A stretch of DNA of 64,000 bases from CAZMBI01 sp964564675 (GTDB lineage: Bacteria; Pseudomonadota; Alphaproteobacteria; Rickettsiales; UBA3002), in NCBI GenBank assembly GCA_964564675.1, contig CAZMBI010000004.1:75749-139748 (forward strand). The letters are read 5' to 3'. The first letter of the stretch is position 1. Each line of letters begins with the position of its first letter. Below the pieces are notes generated by a model, which worked only from the letters and a program-made list of their open reading frames with translations, did not search any database and was not told the DNA's origin. Below are positions 51,951 through 59,990 of this stretch, piece after piece. The position numbers were made by a program, and so were the translations under genes.

Positions 51951-52588
51951 TGGCGCTGAGTGAAACCGAAATCGATACGCTGTTTGAGCGGCTGGCGGCT
52001 GCCAACCCCGAACCCAAAACCGAACTCACCGCGCCCAACGCGTTTTGTCTGCTGGTGGCGATTGTGCTGTCCGCCCAGGCGACCGATAGCGGTGTGAACA
52101 AAGCCACGCCGGCATTATTCGATGCCGCCGATACGCCGGCGAAAATGGCGGCACTCGGCGAGGACGGCATCCGCGAACGCATCAAGACCATCGGGCTGTT
52201 TAACAGCAAAGCCCGCAACATCCATCGCCTGAGTCAGCAGCTGGTCGAACAATATGGCGGCGAAATCCCAACCGATCGCGAGGCGCTGCAGCAACTGCCC
52301 GGTGTCGGCCGCAAGACGGCAAACGTCTGGCTGAACTGTGTGTGCGGTGAACCAACCATGGCGGTGGATACACATGTGCAGCGCGTGACCAACCGTATCG
52401 GTTTGGCACACACGCGCAATCCGCTGCAAACCGAACGCGCCCTTGAGGCCGCCATCCCCCGCAAATGGCTGCGGCATGCGCATCACTGGCTGATTTTACA
52501 CGGGCGCTATATATGCAAGGCGCGCAAGCCCGAGTGCTGGCGCTGCGTGATTGCCGATATCTGCCGTTATGAGGCGAAGCAGGTGTAG
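51950..52588 (+). CDS. nth: Endonuclease III
   Basis: Bifunctional DNA glycosylase/AP lyase removing oxidised pyrimidines. The helix-hairpin-helix LPGVGRKTANVWLN carries the catalytic lysine and AVDTHVQRV the catalytic aspartate. The C-terminal Cys-X6-Cys-X2-Cys-X5-Cys motif (ICKARKPECWRCVIADIC) binds the 4Fe-4S cluster. Length 212 is normal. Co-translation with ygfZ, an Fe-S maturation factor, is functionally suggestive. Confidence 0.97.
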   Translation: MALSETEIDTLFERLAAANPEPKTELTAPNAFCLLVAIVLSAQATDSGVNKATPALFDAADTPAKMAALGEDGIRERIKTIGLFNSKARNIHRLSQQLVEQYGGEIPTDREALQQLPGVGRKTANVWLNCVCGEPTMAVDTHVQRVTNRIGLAHTRNPLQTERALEAAIPRKWLRHAHHWLILHGRYICKARKPECWRCVIADICRYEAKQV

Positions 52589-52652
52589 CGGCCGGCATAC
52601 TACGCCCCCCCCGTTGCCGGAGCAGGTGTGGGATGACGCGACAGCAGACGGA

Positions 52653-53333
52653 TCAGGCGACTTTTTTCTGCTTGGACTCAAGCTCGCCGGAGGTCTGCAC
52701 ATTGCCGGAAATCTGGCCGCCGCGCTCAATCTCGATCTCACCATAGGACAGATTGCCGGATACCTTGCCTGTGGAGTAAATAATCAGGCGGCCGCGCACC
52801 GTCAGATCGCCTTCGAACTCGCCGCTAATTTCGGCATCTTCGATTTCCGCCGTGCCCTTGAATGAACCGGTCTGAGCAAGCTCAACCGTGTGCACATCTT
52901 TCAGGGTCGCATCCACCGAGCCTTCGATCACCAGACGATCACAGGTGGAGATTTCCCCTTTCATGTGGATATCATGACCGACCGTCAGCACGCGCTTGCT
53001 GTTCTTGTTGCTCGCCGCGGCGCCCGATGCGGCGCCGGCGCTGCGCGATTCCACCGGCATGGGCACGCGGCTGGCCGCCATATTCGCCGCCGGCGACGGA
53101 CGGAACGGGTTATTGCCGGCAGGCCCCGGCTTGGGCATGCCCGCACCTGACTGACCGGCAGCCGCCGCCTCGCTGCCGGAAGCAGGCTGCGACGGCGCTT
53201 CGCCACCGGCGGCGGACGCATTACCGGGCGCGGCATAGGCCGGCTTTTCAGTCTCAATCACATCGTCTTCGACATTGGACAACAGGTCGCTGGATGTATC
53301 GGCATTTTCAAATTCTTCCTTACGACGGAACAT
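52653..53333 (-). CDS. Bactofilin family cytoskeletal protein
   Basis: Polymer-forming bactofilin (DUF583). The right-handed beta-helix core covers about residues 115-215 (LTVGHDIHMKGEISTCDRLVIEGSVDATLKDVHTVELAQTG onward). It is flanked by a long N-terminal segment rich in Ala, Pro and Gly and a short Lys-rich tail. Bactofilins scaffold local wall synthesis in alphaproteobacteria; here it faces nth convergently and is divergent from thrB. The disordered N-terminus (about 110 residues) is longer than in Caulobacter BacA. Confidence 0.92.
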   Translation of the reverse strand: MFRRKEEFENADTSSDLLSNVEDDVIETEKPAYAAPGNASAAGGEAPSQPASGSEAAAAGQSGAGMPKPGPAGNNPFRPSPAANMAASRVPMPVESRSAGAASGAAASNKNSKRVLTVGHDIHMKGEISTCDRLVIEGSVDATLKDVHTVELAQTGSFKGTAEIEDAEISGEFEGDLTVRGRLIIYSTGKVSGNLSYGEIEIERGGQISGNVQTSGELESKQKKVA

Positions 53334-53532
53334 GGTGATTACTCCTTATGTTATGCGTGAGCTTATGCGTTTTGTGGACAGCCCTTTTCAAGCCGAGTTG
53401 TGTTACTATAACAAATGAATTAATCGAAGCTAGCGAAAAAAAATCCCGTCCCGGCAATTCATGGCGGCGGTTGCCTTGGCGACGTGTATTTTCCGGTTGG
53501 TGAATACGCCGGATTGCGCTAGCAACTATGGC

Positions 53533-54504
53533 ATGGCAGTTTATACACATGTGACGACCGAAGCGATTGCCGAACACCTGCAGGCCTACGATATCGGCAC
53601 GCTGCAGCTGGCCGTGGGTATCGCAGAGGGCGTGGAAAACAGCAATTACCTGATCGAAACCGCGCACGACGGCCAGCGCCGGAAATACATTCTCACGCTG
53701 TATGAAAAGCGCGTCTCAGCGGAAGACTTGCCGTTTTTTATCGGCCTGATGCAGCATCTGGCCGCTAAAGGCTTTCCCTGCCCGCAGCCGATTGCCACGC
53801 GCAGCGGTGAAACGGTGGTGGAGCTGGCCGGCCGTCCGGCAGCGCTGGTGAGTTTTTTGCCCGGGCGCAGCTACAGTGTCATCCGCCCGGCTTATACCAG
53901 TGCGCTGGGAAGGGCGGCGGCGCAACTACACAAAGCGGCGGCAGATTTTACGCCATACCGCCGCAACAACCTCTCGCTGACCGGCTGGCATGCGTTGTAT
54001 GAAAAAACCGGCAAGGCGCTCGATACGCTGCATAGCGGGCTGTTCGCACTGGCCGGGGAAGTGTTGTGGACGCTGGAGGAGGAGTGGCCAGACGATTTGC
54101 CAACAGGCATCATTCACGCCGATTTATTCCCGGATAATGTGTTTTTTGATGGTGAGACGCTGACCGGTATTATCGATTTTTATTTTGCCTGCCACGATAT
54201 CCTTGCCTACGAGCTTGCGGTGTGCCTGAACTGCTGGTGCTTCGAGCCCGGCGGCGAGTTTAATATCACCAAGGCACAGCGCCTGTTACAGGCTTATCAT
54301 CATGTCCGCCCACTCACACCCGCAGAGCGCGAGGCACTGCCGATACTGGCGCGCGGCGCGGCGCTTCGCTTTTTGCTGACCCGCGCGCATGATCAGCTAT
54401 TTCCCGCTCAGGGCGCGCTAGTAAAACCGAAAGACCCGTCTGAATACTGGCGGAAATTGCAATTTCACCTCGGCGTGCGCAGCGTGGGAGAATATGGGTT
54501 GTAG
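53533..54504 (+). CDS. thrB: Homoserine kinase (ThrB, APH-fold type)
   Basis: Phosphorylates homoserine in threonine synthesis. It is the aminoglycoside-phosphotransferase-like type II ThrB used by alphaproteobacteria, not the GHMP type. It opens MAVYTHVTTEAIAEHLQAYDIG, then GIAEGVENSNYLIET. The catalytic loop is GIIHADLFPDNVFF and the metal motif GIIDFYFA. ATG 53533 gives 323 residues. It is upstream of rnhA, a frequent alphaproteobacterial pairing. Confidence 0.94.
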   Translation: MAVYTHVTTEAIAEHLQAYDIGTLQLAVGIAEGVENSNYLIETAHDGQRRKYILTLYEKRVSAEDLPFFIGLMQHLAAKGFPCPQPIATRSGETVVELAGRPAALVSFLPGRSYSVIRPAYTSALGRAAAQLHKAAADFTPYRRNNLSLTGWHALYEKTGKALDTLHSGLFALAGEVLWTLEEEWPDDLPTGIIHADLFPDNVFFDGETLTGIIDFYFACHDILAYELAVCLNCWCFEPGGEFNITKAQRLLQAYHHVRPLTPAEREALPILARGAALRFLLTRAHDQLFPAQGALVKPKDPSEYWRKLQFHLGVRSVGEYGL

Positions 54505-54507
54505 TGG

Positions 54508-54575
54508 AGAGTTGTTAGCAGATACCAGATAGCAGTTAGCTATTAGCCTAACCTGCTAACGGTTGACGGCCAGTG
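54508..54575. repeat. TTAGCAG/GCTAACGG repeat between thrB and rnhA
   Basis: GTTGTTAGCAGATACCAGAT, then AGCAGTTAGCTATTAGCC and CTGCTAACGGTTGACGG: irregular, about 7-base words with inverse pairs (GTTAGCAG / CTGCTAAC). Same family as the repeat at the assembly gap. Confidence 0.5.
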
Positions 54576-54594
54576 ACTTAATGACCAAAGGCGA

Positions 54595-55032
54595 ATGATG
54601 AAAGATGTCACCATCTATACCGACGGCGCGTGCAGCGGCAATCCCGGACCGGGCGGCTGGGGCGCGGTGCTGCGCTATGGCGACAGCGAAAAAGAGCTTA
54701 GCGGCGGCGAGGCCAACACCACCAATAACCGGATGGAGTTGATGGCGGCGATTCAGGCGCTGGAGACCCTCAAGGAGCCGTGCCGGGTGACGCTGGTAAC
54801 CGATAGTAATTACGTTAAAAACGGGATCAGCCAGTGGATTCACGGATGGAAGCGCAATGGCTGGAAAACGGCGGATAAAAAACCGGTGAAAAATGCCCAA
54901 TTGTGGCAGCGGCTTGACGCGGCGACGCATCGGCACCACATTGCATGGGAGTGGGTGAAAGGCCATAACGGGGATGTCATGAACGAACGCGCCGATGCGC
55001 TGGCGCGCCAAGCAATCGCGCGGCCGGCCTGA
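54595..55032 (+). CDS. rnhA: Ribonuclease HI
   Basis: Degrades RNA in RNA-DNA hybrids. The catalytic acidic residues are visible in IYTDGACSGNPGPGGWGAVL, NNRMELMAAIQAL, VTDSNYVKNGI and GDVMNERADALAR. Length 145 is normal. Tandem ATGs start the gene. Confidence 0.97.
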   Translation: MMKDVTIYTDGACSGNPGPGGWGAVLRYGDSEKELSGGEANTTNNRMELMAAIQALETLKEPCRVTLVTDSNYVKNGISQWIHGWKRNGWKTADKKPVKNAQLWQRLDAATHRHHIAWEWVKGHNGDVMNERADALARQAIARPA

Positions 55033-55094
55033 TGGGCGCCACCCGTCGGGCGAAATCCCGAAGAACAGTGCATTGATAAAACGGAGATATATCT

Positions 55095-55394
55095 ATGCGT
55101 ATCGCACTCCTCACGCTGGCTGCCGCGTTGCTGGCCCTGCCCGCCCAGGCCATGACGGTGATTAATCTCGATGACGTCACGCACCGCGTGGTGTTTGAAA
55201 GTACGCCGGGCAGCAAGGCGGTGCGCACGCTTGAGCCGAATGGTTCCATCCATACACTGCAGCATGGCGGGGTGGTTTATCTGGCAGGCGATGAAACAAA
55301 AATCCGTATCGATCGGCATGACACGCTGGTCATATGGAAAGACGGCAATCTGCAAATTCAGAAACGGCGCGATACGCAAGGCGATGCGTTTTAA
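55095..55394 (+). CDS. Small periplasmic protein, 99 aa
   Basis: Not assigned to a family. A clear signal peptide (MRIALLTLAAALLALPAQAM) is followed by about 80 residues that look all-beta (VINLDDVTHRVVFESTPGSKAVRTLEPNGSIHTLQHGGVVYLAGDETKIRIDRHDTLVIWKDG). GGAG lies 8 bases before the ATG. It is convergent with yqgE, 20 bases apart. Confidence 0.75.
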   Translation: MRIALLTLAAALLALPAQAMTVINLDDVTHRVVFESTPGSKAVRTLEPNGSIHTLQHGGVVYLAGDETKIRIDRHDTLVIWKDGNLQIQKRRDTQGDAF

Positions 55395-55414
55395 ACAAGG
55401 CGGGGCGCCACGCC

Positions 55415-56038
55415 TCAGGCATGGCCGACGGAATGGGAGAAGAAATTCATATCGACACCCAGCGACTGGCTGGCCATGCCCCATTTCATTTCGTCATCGA
55501 CATCGAAAATCAGATCGGCATTGGCGGGGACCGTAATCCAACTGTTTTCCTCGATTTCCTGCTCGAGCTGGCCGGCCGTCCACCCGGCATAGCCCACGCT
55601 CAGTAGCGCTTTGCGCGGGCCGCACCCGCCAACCATGTCGCGCAGAATGGCGGTATTGGCCGAAACGGCCACGCCGCCGCCGACATGCAGCGCGTTAGTC
55701 GTGTCATAATCGAGGCTGTGCACAACAAATCCACGGCTGCGGTCCACCGGCCCGCCATAATAAACGGAGACCTCGTCCAGCGCCGCCTCCGGCAGGTTTT
55801 CCTCCTCAAGCAGCGCGCTGTAATGCACGGTTTCCAGCGGTTGATTGACGATCACCCCCATGGCACCGTCGTGATTATGGGCAAACAGATAGATCACCGC
55901 CTTGTGAAAGCACGACGCCGTAATCAGGGGGGTGGAAACCAGCAACTGCCCCTGCAGATAGCCTTCTGATTTATGAATGGTCGGGACGGAAACACCGCGT
56001 GAGGGCGAACTTTGCCATTTACGCTTGAAAAAGAGCAT
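55415..56038 (-). CDS. yqgE: YqgE/AlgH family protein
   Basis: Conserved protein of unknown biochemical role (UPF0301), 207 residues. Family motifs are EGYLQGQLLVSTPLITASCFHKAVIYLFAHNHDGAMGVIVNQPLE, YYGGPVDRSRGFVVHS and LSVGYAGWTAGQLEQEIEENSWITVPANADLIFD. The N-terminal roughly 20 basic residues may be an extension. Confidence 0.93.
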   Translation of the reverse strand: MLFFKRKWQSSPSRGVSVPTIHKSEGYLQGQLLVSTPLITASCFHKAVIYLFAHNHDGAMGVIVNQPLETVHYSALLEEENLPEAALDEVSVYYGGPVDRSRGFVVHSLDYDTTNALHVGGGVAVSANTAILRDMVGGCGPRKALLSVGYAGWTAGQLEQEIEENSWITVPANADLIFDVDDEMKWGMASQSLGVDMNFFSHSVGHA

Positions 56039-56177
56039 GGTACCTGCCGCTATCGTTTGTCTGATTTATCGTCGGTATGTTAATGTAGCATGACCGATAG
56101 CGCTTGCCAACTGCATTTGCCACTTGACACGACGATCCTTGGCGCTTCCTCCATTCGCGCGCTACAACCCACCGGAA

Positions 56178-56222
56178 TTGTCACCAAAAGTTCACATAGT
56201 GGTTAGCCGACCGTGCTATAAT
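56178..56222 (+). promoter_or_regulatory. Pho-box-like promoter of the 56244 gene
   Basis: TTGTCAC (56178-56184), 4 bases (CAAA), AGTTCAC (56189-56195), then 21 bases to a perfect TATAAT (56217-56222) preceded by TGC. The strongest -10 of the six sites; no -35 hexamer. Confidence 0.7.
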
Positions 56223-56243
56223 GCTAAGTGGTAGGAAAACTAT

Positions 56244-57041
56244 ATGGTTTTTGACAGCACAGCAATAACGGGTGACTTGCCCCCCAGTAATACAAGTGAA
56301 GTGGTGGCTGCTAATAAGGCTGCGAATTCCAAATTATTCGTCGGCGTGGATGACTATATGCCAAGCGGCAATGAGAAAGCCGCTTATAAACTGGCCCATC
56401 ACCGCGATGATCATCTATTGCGGCAAGATTCCAAAATAACCGGAAAACGGTCAGTCAACATGACCTGGCACGCCATCAAGGAATCGTGGTGGCCCACCCT
56501 CCGCGATGCTTCAAAGCTGGTGCTGCTGGGCGGTATGCTGGTGGGTTTTAAAGGGTTGGCGACATTTATCCCCGGTATGGAGGCAATAGCAGACAGCATT
56601 GGCGAATTGGCTCGGCAAGCGGTTGAATTCAGCATCGCCGCCTTCACAACCGGCACGCTCTGGTACGGCGCCAAAAATGTCTCCGAAAACTATGAAAAAG
56701 CCAAAGAACATAACCGCTCGTTGGTAGAGCAATATAAAACCACATTCAAAGGGCTTGGCCGCGCGCGCCAGCAGGCAATCGAACGGGAAACGGACGAACA
56801 CGATATATCATTTGATAAACCGCGTAAAAGCCTGGTGGAAGGAGCGTTATTTGTCACCGGCAGCGTCCCGGCTATCGCCCATGTGGATGTTCAGGCGGCC
56901 GAACATGCCGCCGCGCGCCAGCAGGCCCAGCCATCTTATTTGTCACAGATTCTCGAGGAAGGCCCCAAACGCCTGAACCCGCGCGATGTGGCCGACCGCC
57001 TCGCCCGCGAGCGCGCCGGCGGCGTGGAACACAGCGTGTGA
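56244..57041 (+). CDS. ORFan membrane protein, 265 aa, under a Pho-box-like promoter
   Basis: Not recognised. About 95 polar N-terminal residues precede two hydrophobic segments (LVLLGGMLVGFKGLATFIPGM and AVEFSIAAFTTGTLWYGA). A charged helix follows (NYEKAKEHNRSLVEQYKTTFKGLGRARQQAIERETDEH), then a polar tail rich in Ala, Gln and Arg. This is the same plan as the 33764 and 27890 proteins. There is no signal peptide and the ribosome-binding site is weak. The leader is about 15 bases. Confidence 0.68.
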   Translation: MVFDSTAITGDLPPSNTSEVVAANKAANSKLFVGVDDYMPSGNEKAAYKLAHHRDDHLLRQDSKITGKRSVNMTWHAIKESWWPTLRDASKLVLLGGMLVGFKGLATFIPGMEAIADSIGELARQAVEFSIAAFTTGTLWYGAKNVSENYEKAKEHNRSLVEQYKTTFKGLGRARQQAIERETDEHDISFDKPRKSLVEGALFVTGSVPAIAHVDVQAAEHAAARQQAQPSYLSQILEEGPKRLNPRDVADRLARERAGGVEHSV

Positions 57042-57121
57042 CGGTGCCGCGCTTGCAGGCCCCACTCGCTGAAGACGGGACTGCTCTGTGAATACCCAAA
57101 AAATGAAAAAAAATCCCCCCG

Positions 57122-57162
57122 TTAACGAAATGTTAAATTTTTTGCTCTAGAGCTGTGGATAA
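57122..57162. promoter_or_regulatory. CtrA-type site next to a DnaA box
   Basis: TTAA (57122-57125), 7 bases, TTAA (57133-57136) is a perfect CtrA consensus. A perfect DnaA box TGTGGATAA (57154-57162) lies 17 bases further on. They precede the peptidoglycan-binding gene at 57232, suggesting cell-cycle control of that gene. Confidence 0.5.
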
Positions 57163-57231
57163 TAACAGGTGCGGCTATCCGCCCCATATACAAAAAAAGA
57201 CAAAACGAAAAAAACAGAGAAAGGGTTACCT

Positions 57232-57657
57232 ATGAAACTGCACTGGCGGGAAGTAAATGAATGGCAATGGATTATGCTGGGTGCAACCGTTGCCATAAGC
57301 TTTTTTATGCTTTTGGCGAACTCGGCGCAGGCTTATTACAGCGGCCCGAATCCGGCGGCCACCACGCTCAGCCATTGCGGCTGGCTGTCGCTGCCACCGG
57401 CACGGGGTTACACCCGCCACGAGCATTCGGTGGCCATCATTCAGGAAAAGCTGGAACATCTGGGCTTTTCGGTGGGGGAAACCGGCATCGACGGGTTATA
57501 CGGCCCGCGCACCACACGCGCGGTCAAACAATTTCAGGCGCGGTATCACCTGCCCACAAGCGGCGAAGTGAACGGGCAAACCGCGAGCATGATCGGGTAT
57601 CTGATGCATCCGGTCGCCAATGTCCAGCGTTGCCGCCAACCGGCTCGCATGCGCTGA
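57232..57657 (+). CDS. Exported peptidoglycan-binding protein
   Basis: 141 residues. A signal-anchor-like N-terminus (WIMLGATVAISFFMLLANSAQA) precedes a linker and one PG_binding_1 domain (HSVAIIQEKLEHLGFSVGETGIDGLYGPRTTRAVKQFQARYHLPTSGEVNGQTASMIGYL). No catalytic domain is attached, so it may target or scaffold wall enzymes. ATG 57232 has AAAGGG about 8 bases upstream. An intrinsic terminator follows. Confidence 0.85.
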   Translation: MKLHWREVNEWQWIMLGATVAISFFMLLANSAQAYYSGPNPAATTLSHCGWLSLPPARGYTRHEHSVAIIQEKLEHLGFSVGETGIDGLYGPRTTRAVKQFQARYHLPTSGEVNGQTASMIGYLMHPVANVQRCRQPARMR

Positions 57658-57688
57658 CGTTCGAGTACCACTACTAACCAAACACACT

Positions 57689-57713
57689 GGGGCTCAGCTG
57701 AGCCCCTTTTTTT
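57689..57713 (+). terminator. Intrinsic terminator
   Basis: GGGGCTCAGCTGAGCCCC is a perfect palindrome (57689-57706) followed by seven T. It terminates the peptidoglycan-binding gene. Confidence 0.9.
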
Positions 57714-57826
57714 GTCCGCTTTTTATGCGCATGCCATACATATGGCGATGGGTATGAAGCGCCCGGCAGGTCAGTATCGGCATGCCCCCCCGCACAGGGC
57801 TTGCGGGAGGTAGGGCAACGCAACGG

Positions 57827-58984
57827 TTAGTTCTGCCGGTGCAGCCAGTACGCAACGGCCCGGCTCAAAGGCCGCTCCACCAGCTTATAGCCCAGCCAGC
57901 ACAGGCCGATGACCAGCCCGATGGCCAGCGCATACGCGGCGATGAGGCCAAACGGGCCGGCACCGGCCAGCCGGGCGAAATGCGCCGCGCCCAGATGGTC
58001 CAGCAGCAGCATCACCGGATAATGCAGCAGATAAAGCGAATAGGACATGGTGCCCAGCCAACAGGTGAGCGGATTGGCAAACAACCGCGCGGTCCGTCCG
58101 TCGGCGCGCATCACGCCCAGCACCAGCACCGGCAACAGCAGGTGGAAGCCGAACATGTCGAACGGGCCGACGCGCCACCAGAGGGCGACCAGCGCGATAA
58201 AACCCAGCAGGCTCAGGGCAAAGAGCCGATCCCACGGGCGCTGCGCCTGCCAGTTGGCCTGTTGCAGCCTCGCCAGCGCCATGCCGCAGATAAACATGAC
58301 CAGCCCGCGCACAATGGCGCCGGCGCCGTCGCTGTTTGAACCGAAATCCACCCACTGGCGCAGGACGTAATAGCCGCCCAGCAGCCCGGCGATGAGCCAC
58401 AGCGGTGCCCAGGCCGCGCCCGCTTGTGAAGTCGCCTCGCCCAGCTGCCGGATGCGCCGGGCAATCAGCACCAGATTGGGAAACAACACATACAGCAAAA
58501 ACAGAATGGATAATGTCCAGGCCGGCTCGTTCCATGAAGCGACCGGCACGATCCCCCAGCCCTGCATCAGCAACAGGTTGAGCAGGCCGGTTACTTGCCA
58601 GTGTTCGAAGATGACGCCCTGCAGGCCGGAGCTGATGGGATGCGGGATGTTAAGCAGGGCATACAGCCCAATAAGCGCAGTGGCGAACAGGTGCAGCGGA
58701 TAAATGCGGGCCAGCCGCTTGAGGTAAAACCGGTCGATCTGTCGGCTGCTGATGTCTGGCGTGAAATGGTCCCAGTAGCGTAGGGCAAGCAGGCAGCCAC
58801 TTAACATGAAAAACCCGTCCACCGCTAAAAAGCGAAAAAAAATCAGGTAGGCAAGCCACGCCCAGTGGCTATGATCGGCAAAGCCGAGATCGTATATCGG
58901 GATAAACAGCAAATGGCCGAGCACGATGGAAAGCGCTGCCACGCCGCGAAACGCCAACTGGTTGCGATTAGCGGGAGGGGCCAT
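57827..58984 (-). CDS. Acyltransferase family 3 (OafA/YrhL-like) membrane protein
   Basis: Polytopic membrane O-acyltransferase that modifies surface glycans, lipopolysaccharide or similar acceptors. It opens NQLAFRGVAALSIVLGHLLFIP with the conserved Arg and His, then DGFFMLSGCLLALRY and RFYLKRLARIYPLHLF. About ten membrane segments follow, and no C-terminal SGNH domain is attached. ATG 58984 (385 residues) has GGGGG upstream and overlaps the preceding gene by 17 bases. Confidence 0.9.
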   Translation of the reverse strand: MAPPANRNQLAFRGVAALSIVLGHLLFIPIYDLGFADHSHWAWLAYLIFFRFLAVDGFFMLSGCLLALRYWDHFTPDISSRQIDRFYLKRLARIYPLHLFATALIGLYALLNIPHPISSGLQGVIFEHWQVTGLLNLLLMQGWGIVPVASWNEPAWTLSILFLLYVLFPNLVLIARRIRQLGEATSQAGAAWAPLWLIAGLLGGYYVLRQWVDFGSNSDGAGAIVRGLVMFICGMALARLQQANWQAQRPWDRLFALSLLGFIALVALWWRVGPFDMFGFHLLLPVLVLGVMRADGRTARLFANPLTCWLGTMSYSLYLLHYPVMLLLDHLGAAHFARLAGAGPFGLIAAYALAIGLVIGLCWLGYKLVERPLSRAVAYWLHRQN

Positions 58985-59882
58985 CACGCCCCCTTAATTT
59001 AGCGGGCAACACCTCCAGCGCCAGACTGCCCGGGCCAACGCCCAGTGTTTCCGCCACTTTTCGGTATGCCGCGGCATAAAACGCGTCTCTTTCGGTACTC
59101 GCCCTTCTCCCGGCGCTCCAGCCAACTTGTGGCGCATTGGCCGGCGAATTGGCTTTGTGATAGTTGCCATACGCACACTGTAACGCGGCGCTGGCGCTGT
59201 TCACTGCGTCTTTGGTGCTTTTGGCGCTGTCAGGATCAACCACGCTTGCCCCCCGGCTTTCTTCCGCTTCCAAGACAAATGCCACCATCGGCCGTATCAG
59301 CCCTTTCTCGGCGGTTATAATCGCATCGGGTACCGCTTCCCTGCGGTCGACCGGCAAGAAGAGATCGCGATGACTGGCACGGGCGTCATCCATTGTCTTA
59401 TAAATCGCCTCGACCGTATTATCGATCAAGCGACGCGTTGCGATTGCGTCGATGGAGCCCACTGATTTGCCGTTCATCACCGCCGTCAACTGTTCGATAC
59501 GCTCCGGTATGGCATAGGCCGAGCTCAGCTCTTCCAGCGCGCCGGCATGGGCGCTGGCAGCCTCCTCCTCCACGCCGGCTTTCTTATAAGCCTCAGCCAG
59601 CGCGGTTTTGGCTGCGAGAATATTTCCTTCTTCTTTCATGTGTACGACATGACTGTTTTCATCCACCCAGCCCTCTCCGTAAGCCTTTATCGCGGCCTTC
59701 GCGACCTGCATCATCACGTTACCTTCAGCTTCTTTGATATATCCCGGCAATGCCTTACCATCCGCTGGCCGATACAATGCCAGCGCCAACGGTTGGTTGG
59801 GATCGCGCCGATCTTCGTTAATTACATTTTTGATAAATGTTTTAAGTTGAGTAGGCGTTAATTTTTTATCCTTATCCGCCAT
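58968..59882 (-). CDS. ORFan helical protein A, 304 aa (tandem paralogue)
   Basis: Not recognised. A soluble, almost wholly helical protein with no signal peptide. Segments line up in order with the upstream gene: LALYRPADGKALPGYIKEAEG, LAEAYKKAGVEEEAA, LFLPVDRREAVPDAIITAEK and a C-terminal RKVAETLGVGPGSLALEVLP. The two are therefore probably diverged duplicates. AAGGGGG lies about 5 bases before the ATG. It overlaps the acyltransferase start by 17 bases, suggesting one transcript. Confidence 0.7.
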   Translation of the reverse strand: MADKDKKLTPTQLKTFIKNVINEDRRDPNQPLALALYRPADGKALPGYIKEAEGNVMMQVAKAAIKAYGEGWVDENSHVVHMKEEGNILAAKTALAEAYKKAGVEEEAASAHAGALEELSSAYAIPERIEQLTAVMNGKSVGSIDAIATRRLIDNTVEAIYKTMDDARASHRDLFLPVDRREAVPDAIITAEKGLIRPMVAFVLEAEESRGASVVDPDSAKSTKDAVNSASAALQCAYGNYHKANSPANAPQVGWSAGRRASTERDAFYAAAYRKVAETLGVGPGSLALEVLPAKLRGRDGPSR

Positions 59883-59990
59883 ACACGCCCCCTTCTATCA
59901 ACATGCGCTTATAGTCTGTGATATAAAGCAGCCTAGCACGCGAAGATTAAGGTTTGCTAAAGCATCAGCCGGTTGGGTGTTAACAGCCCC

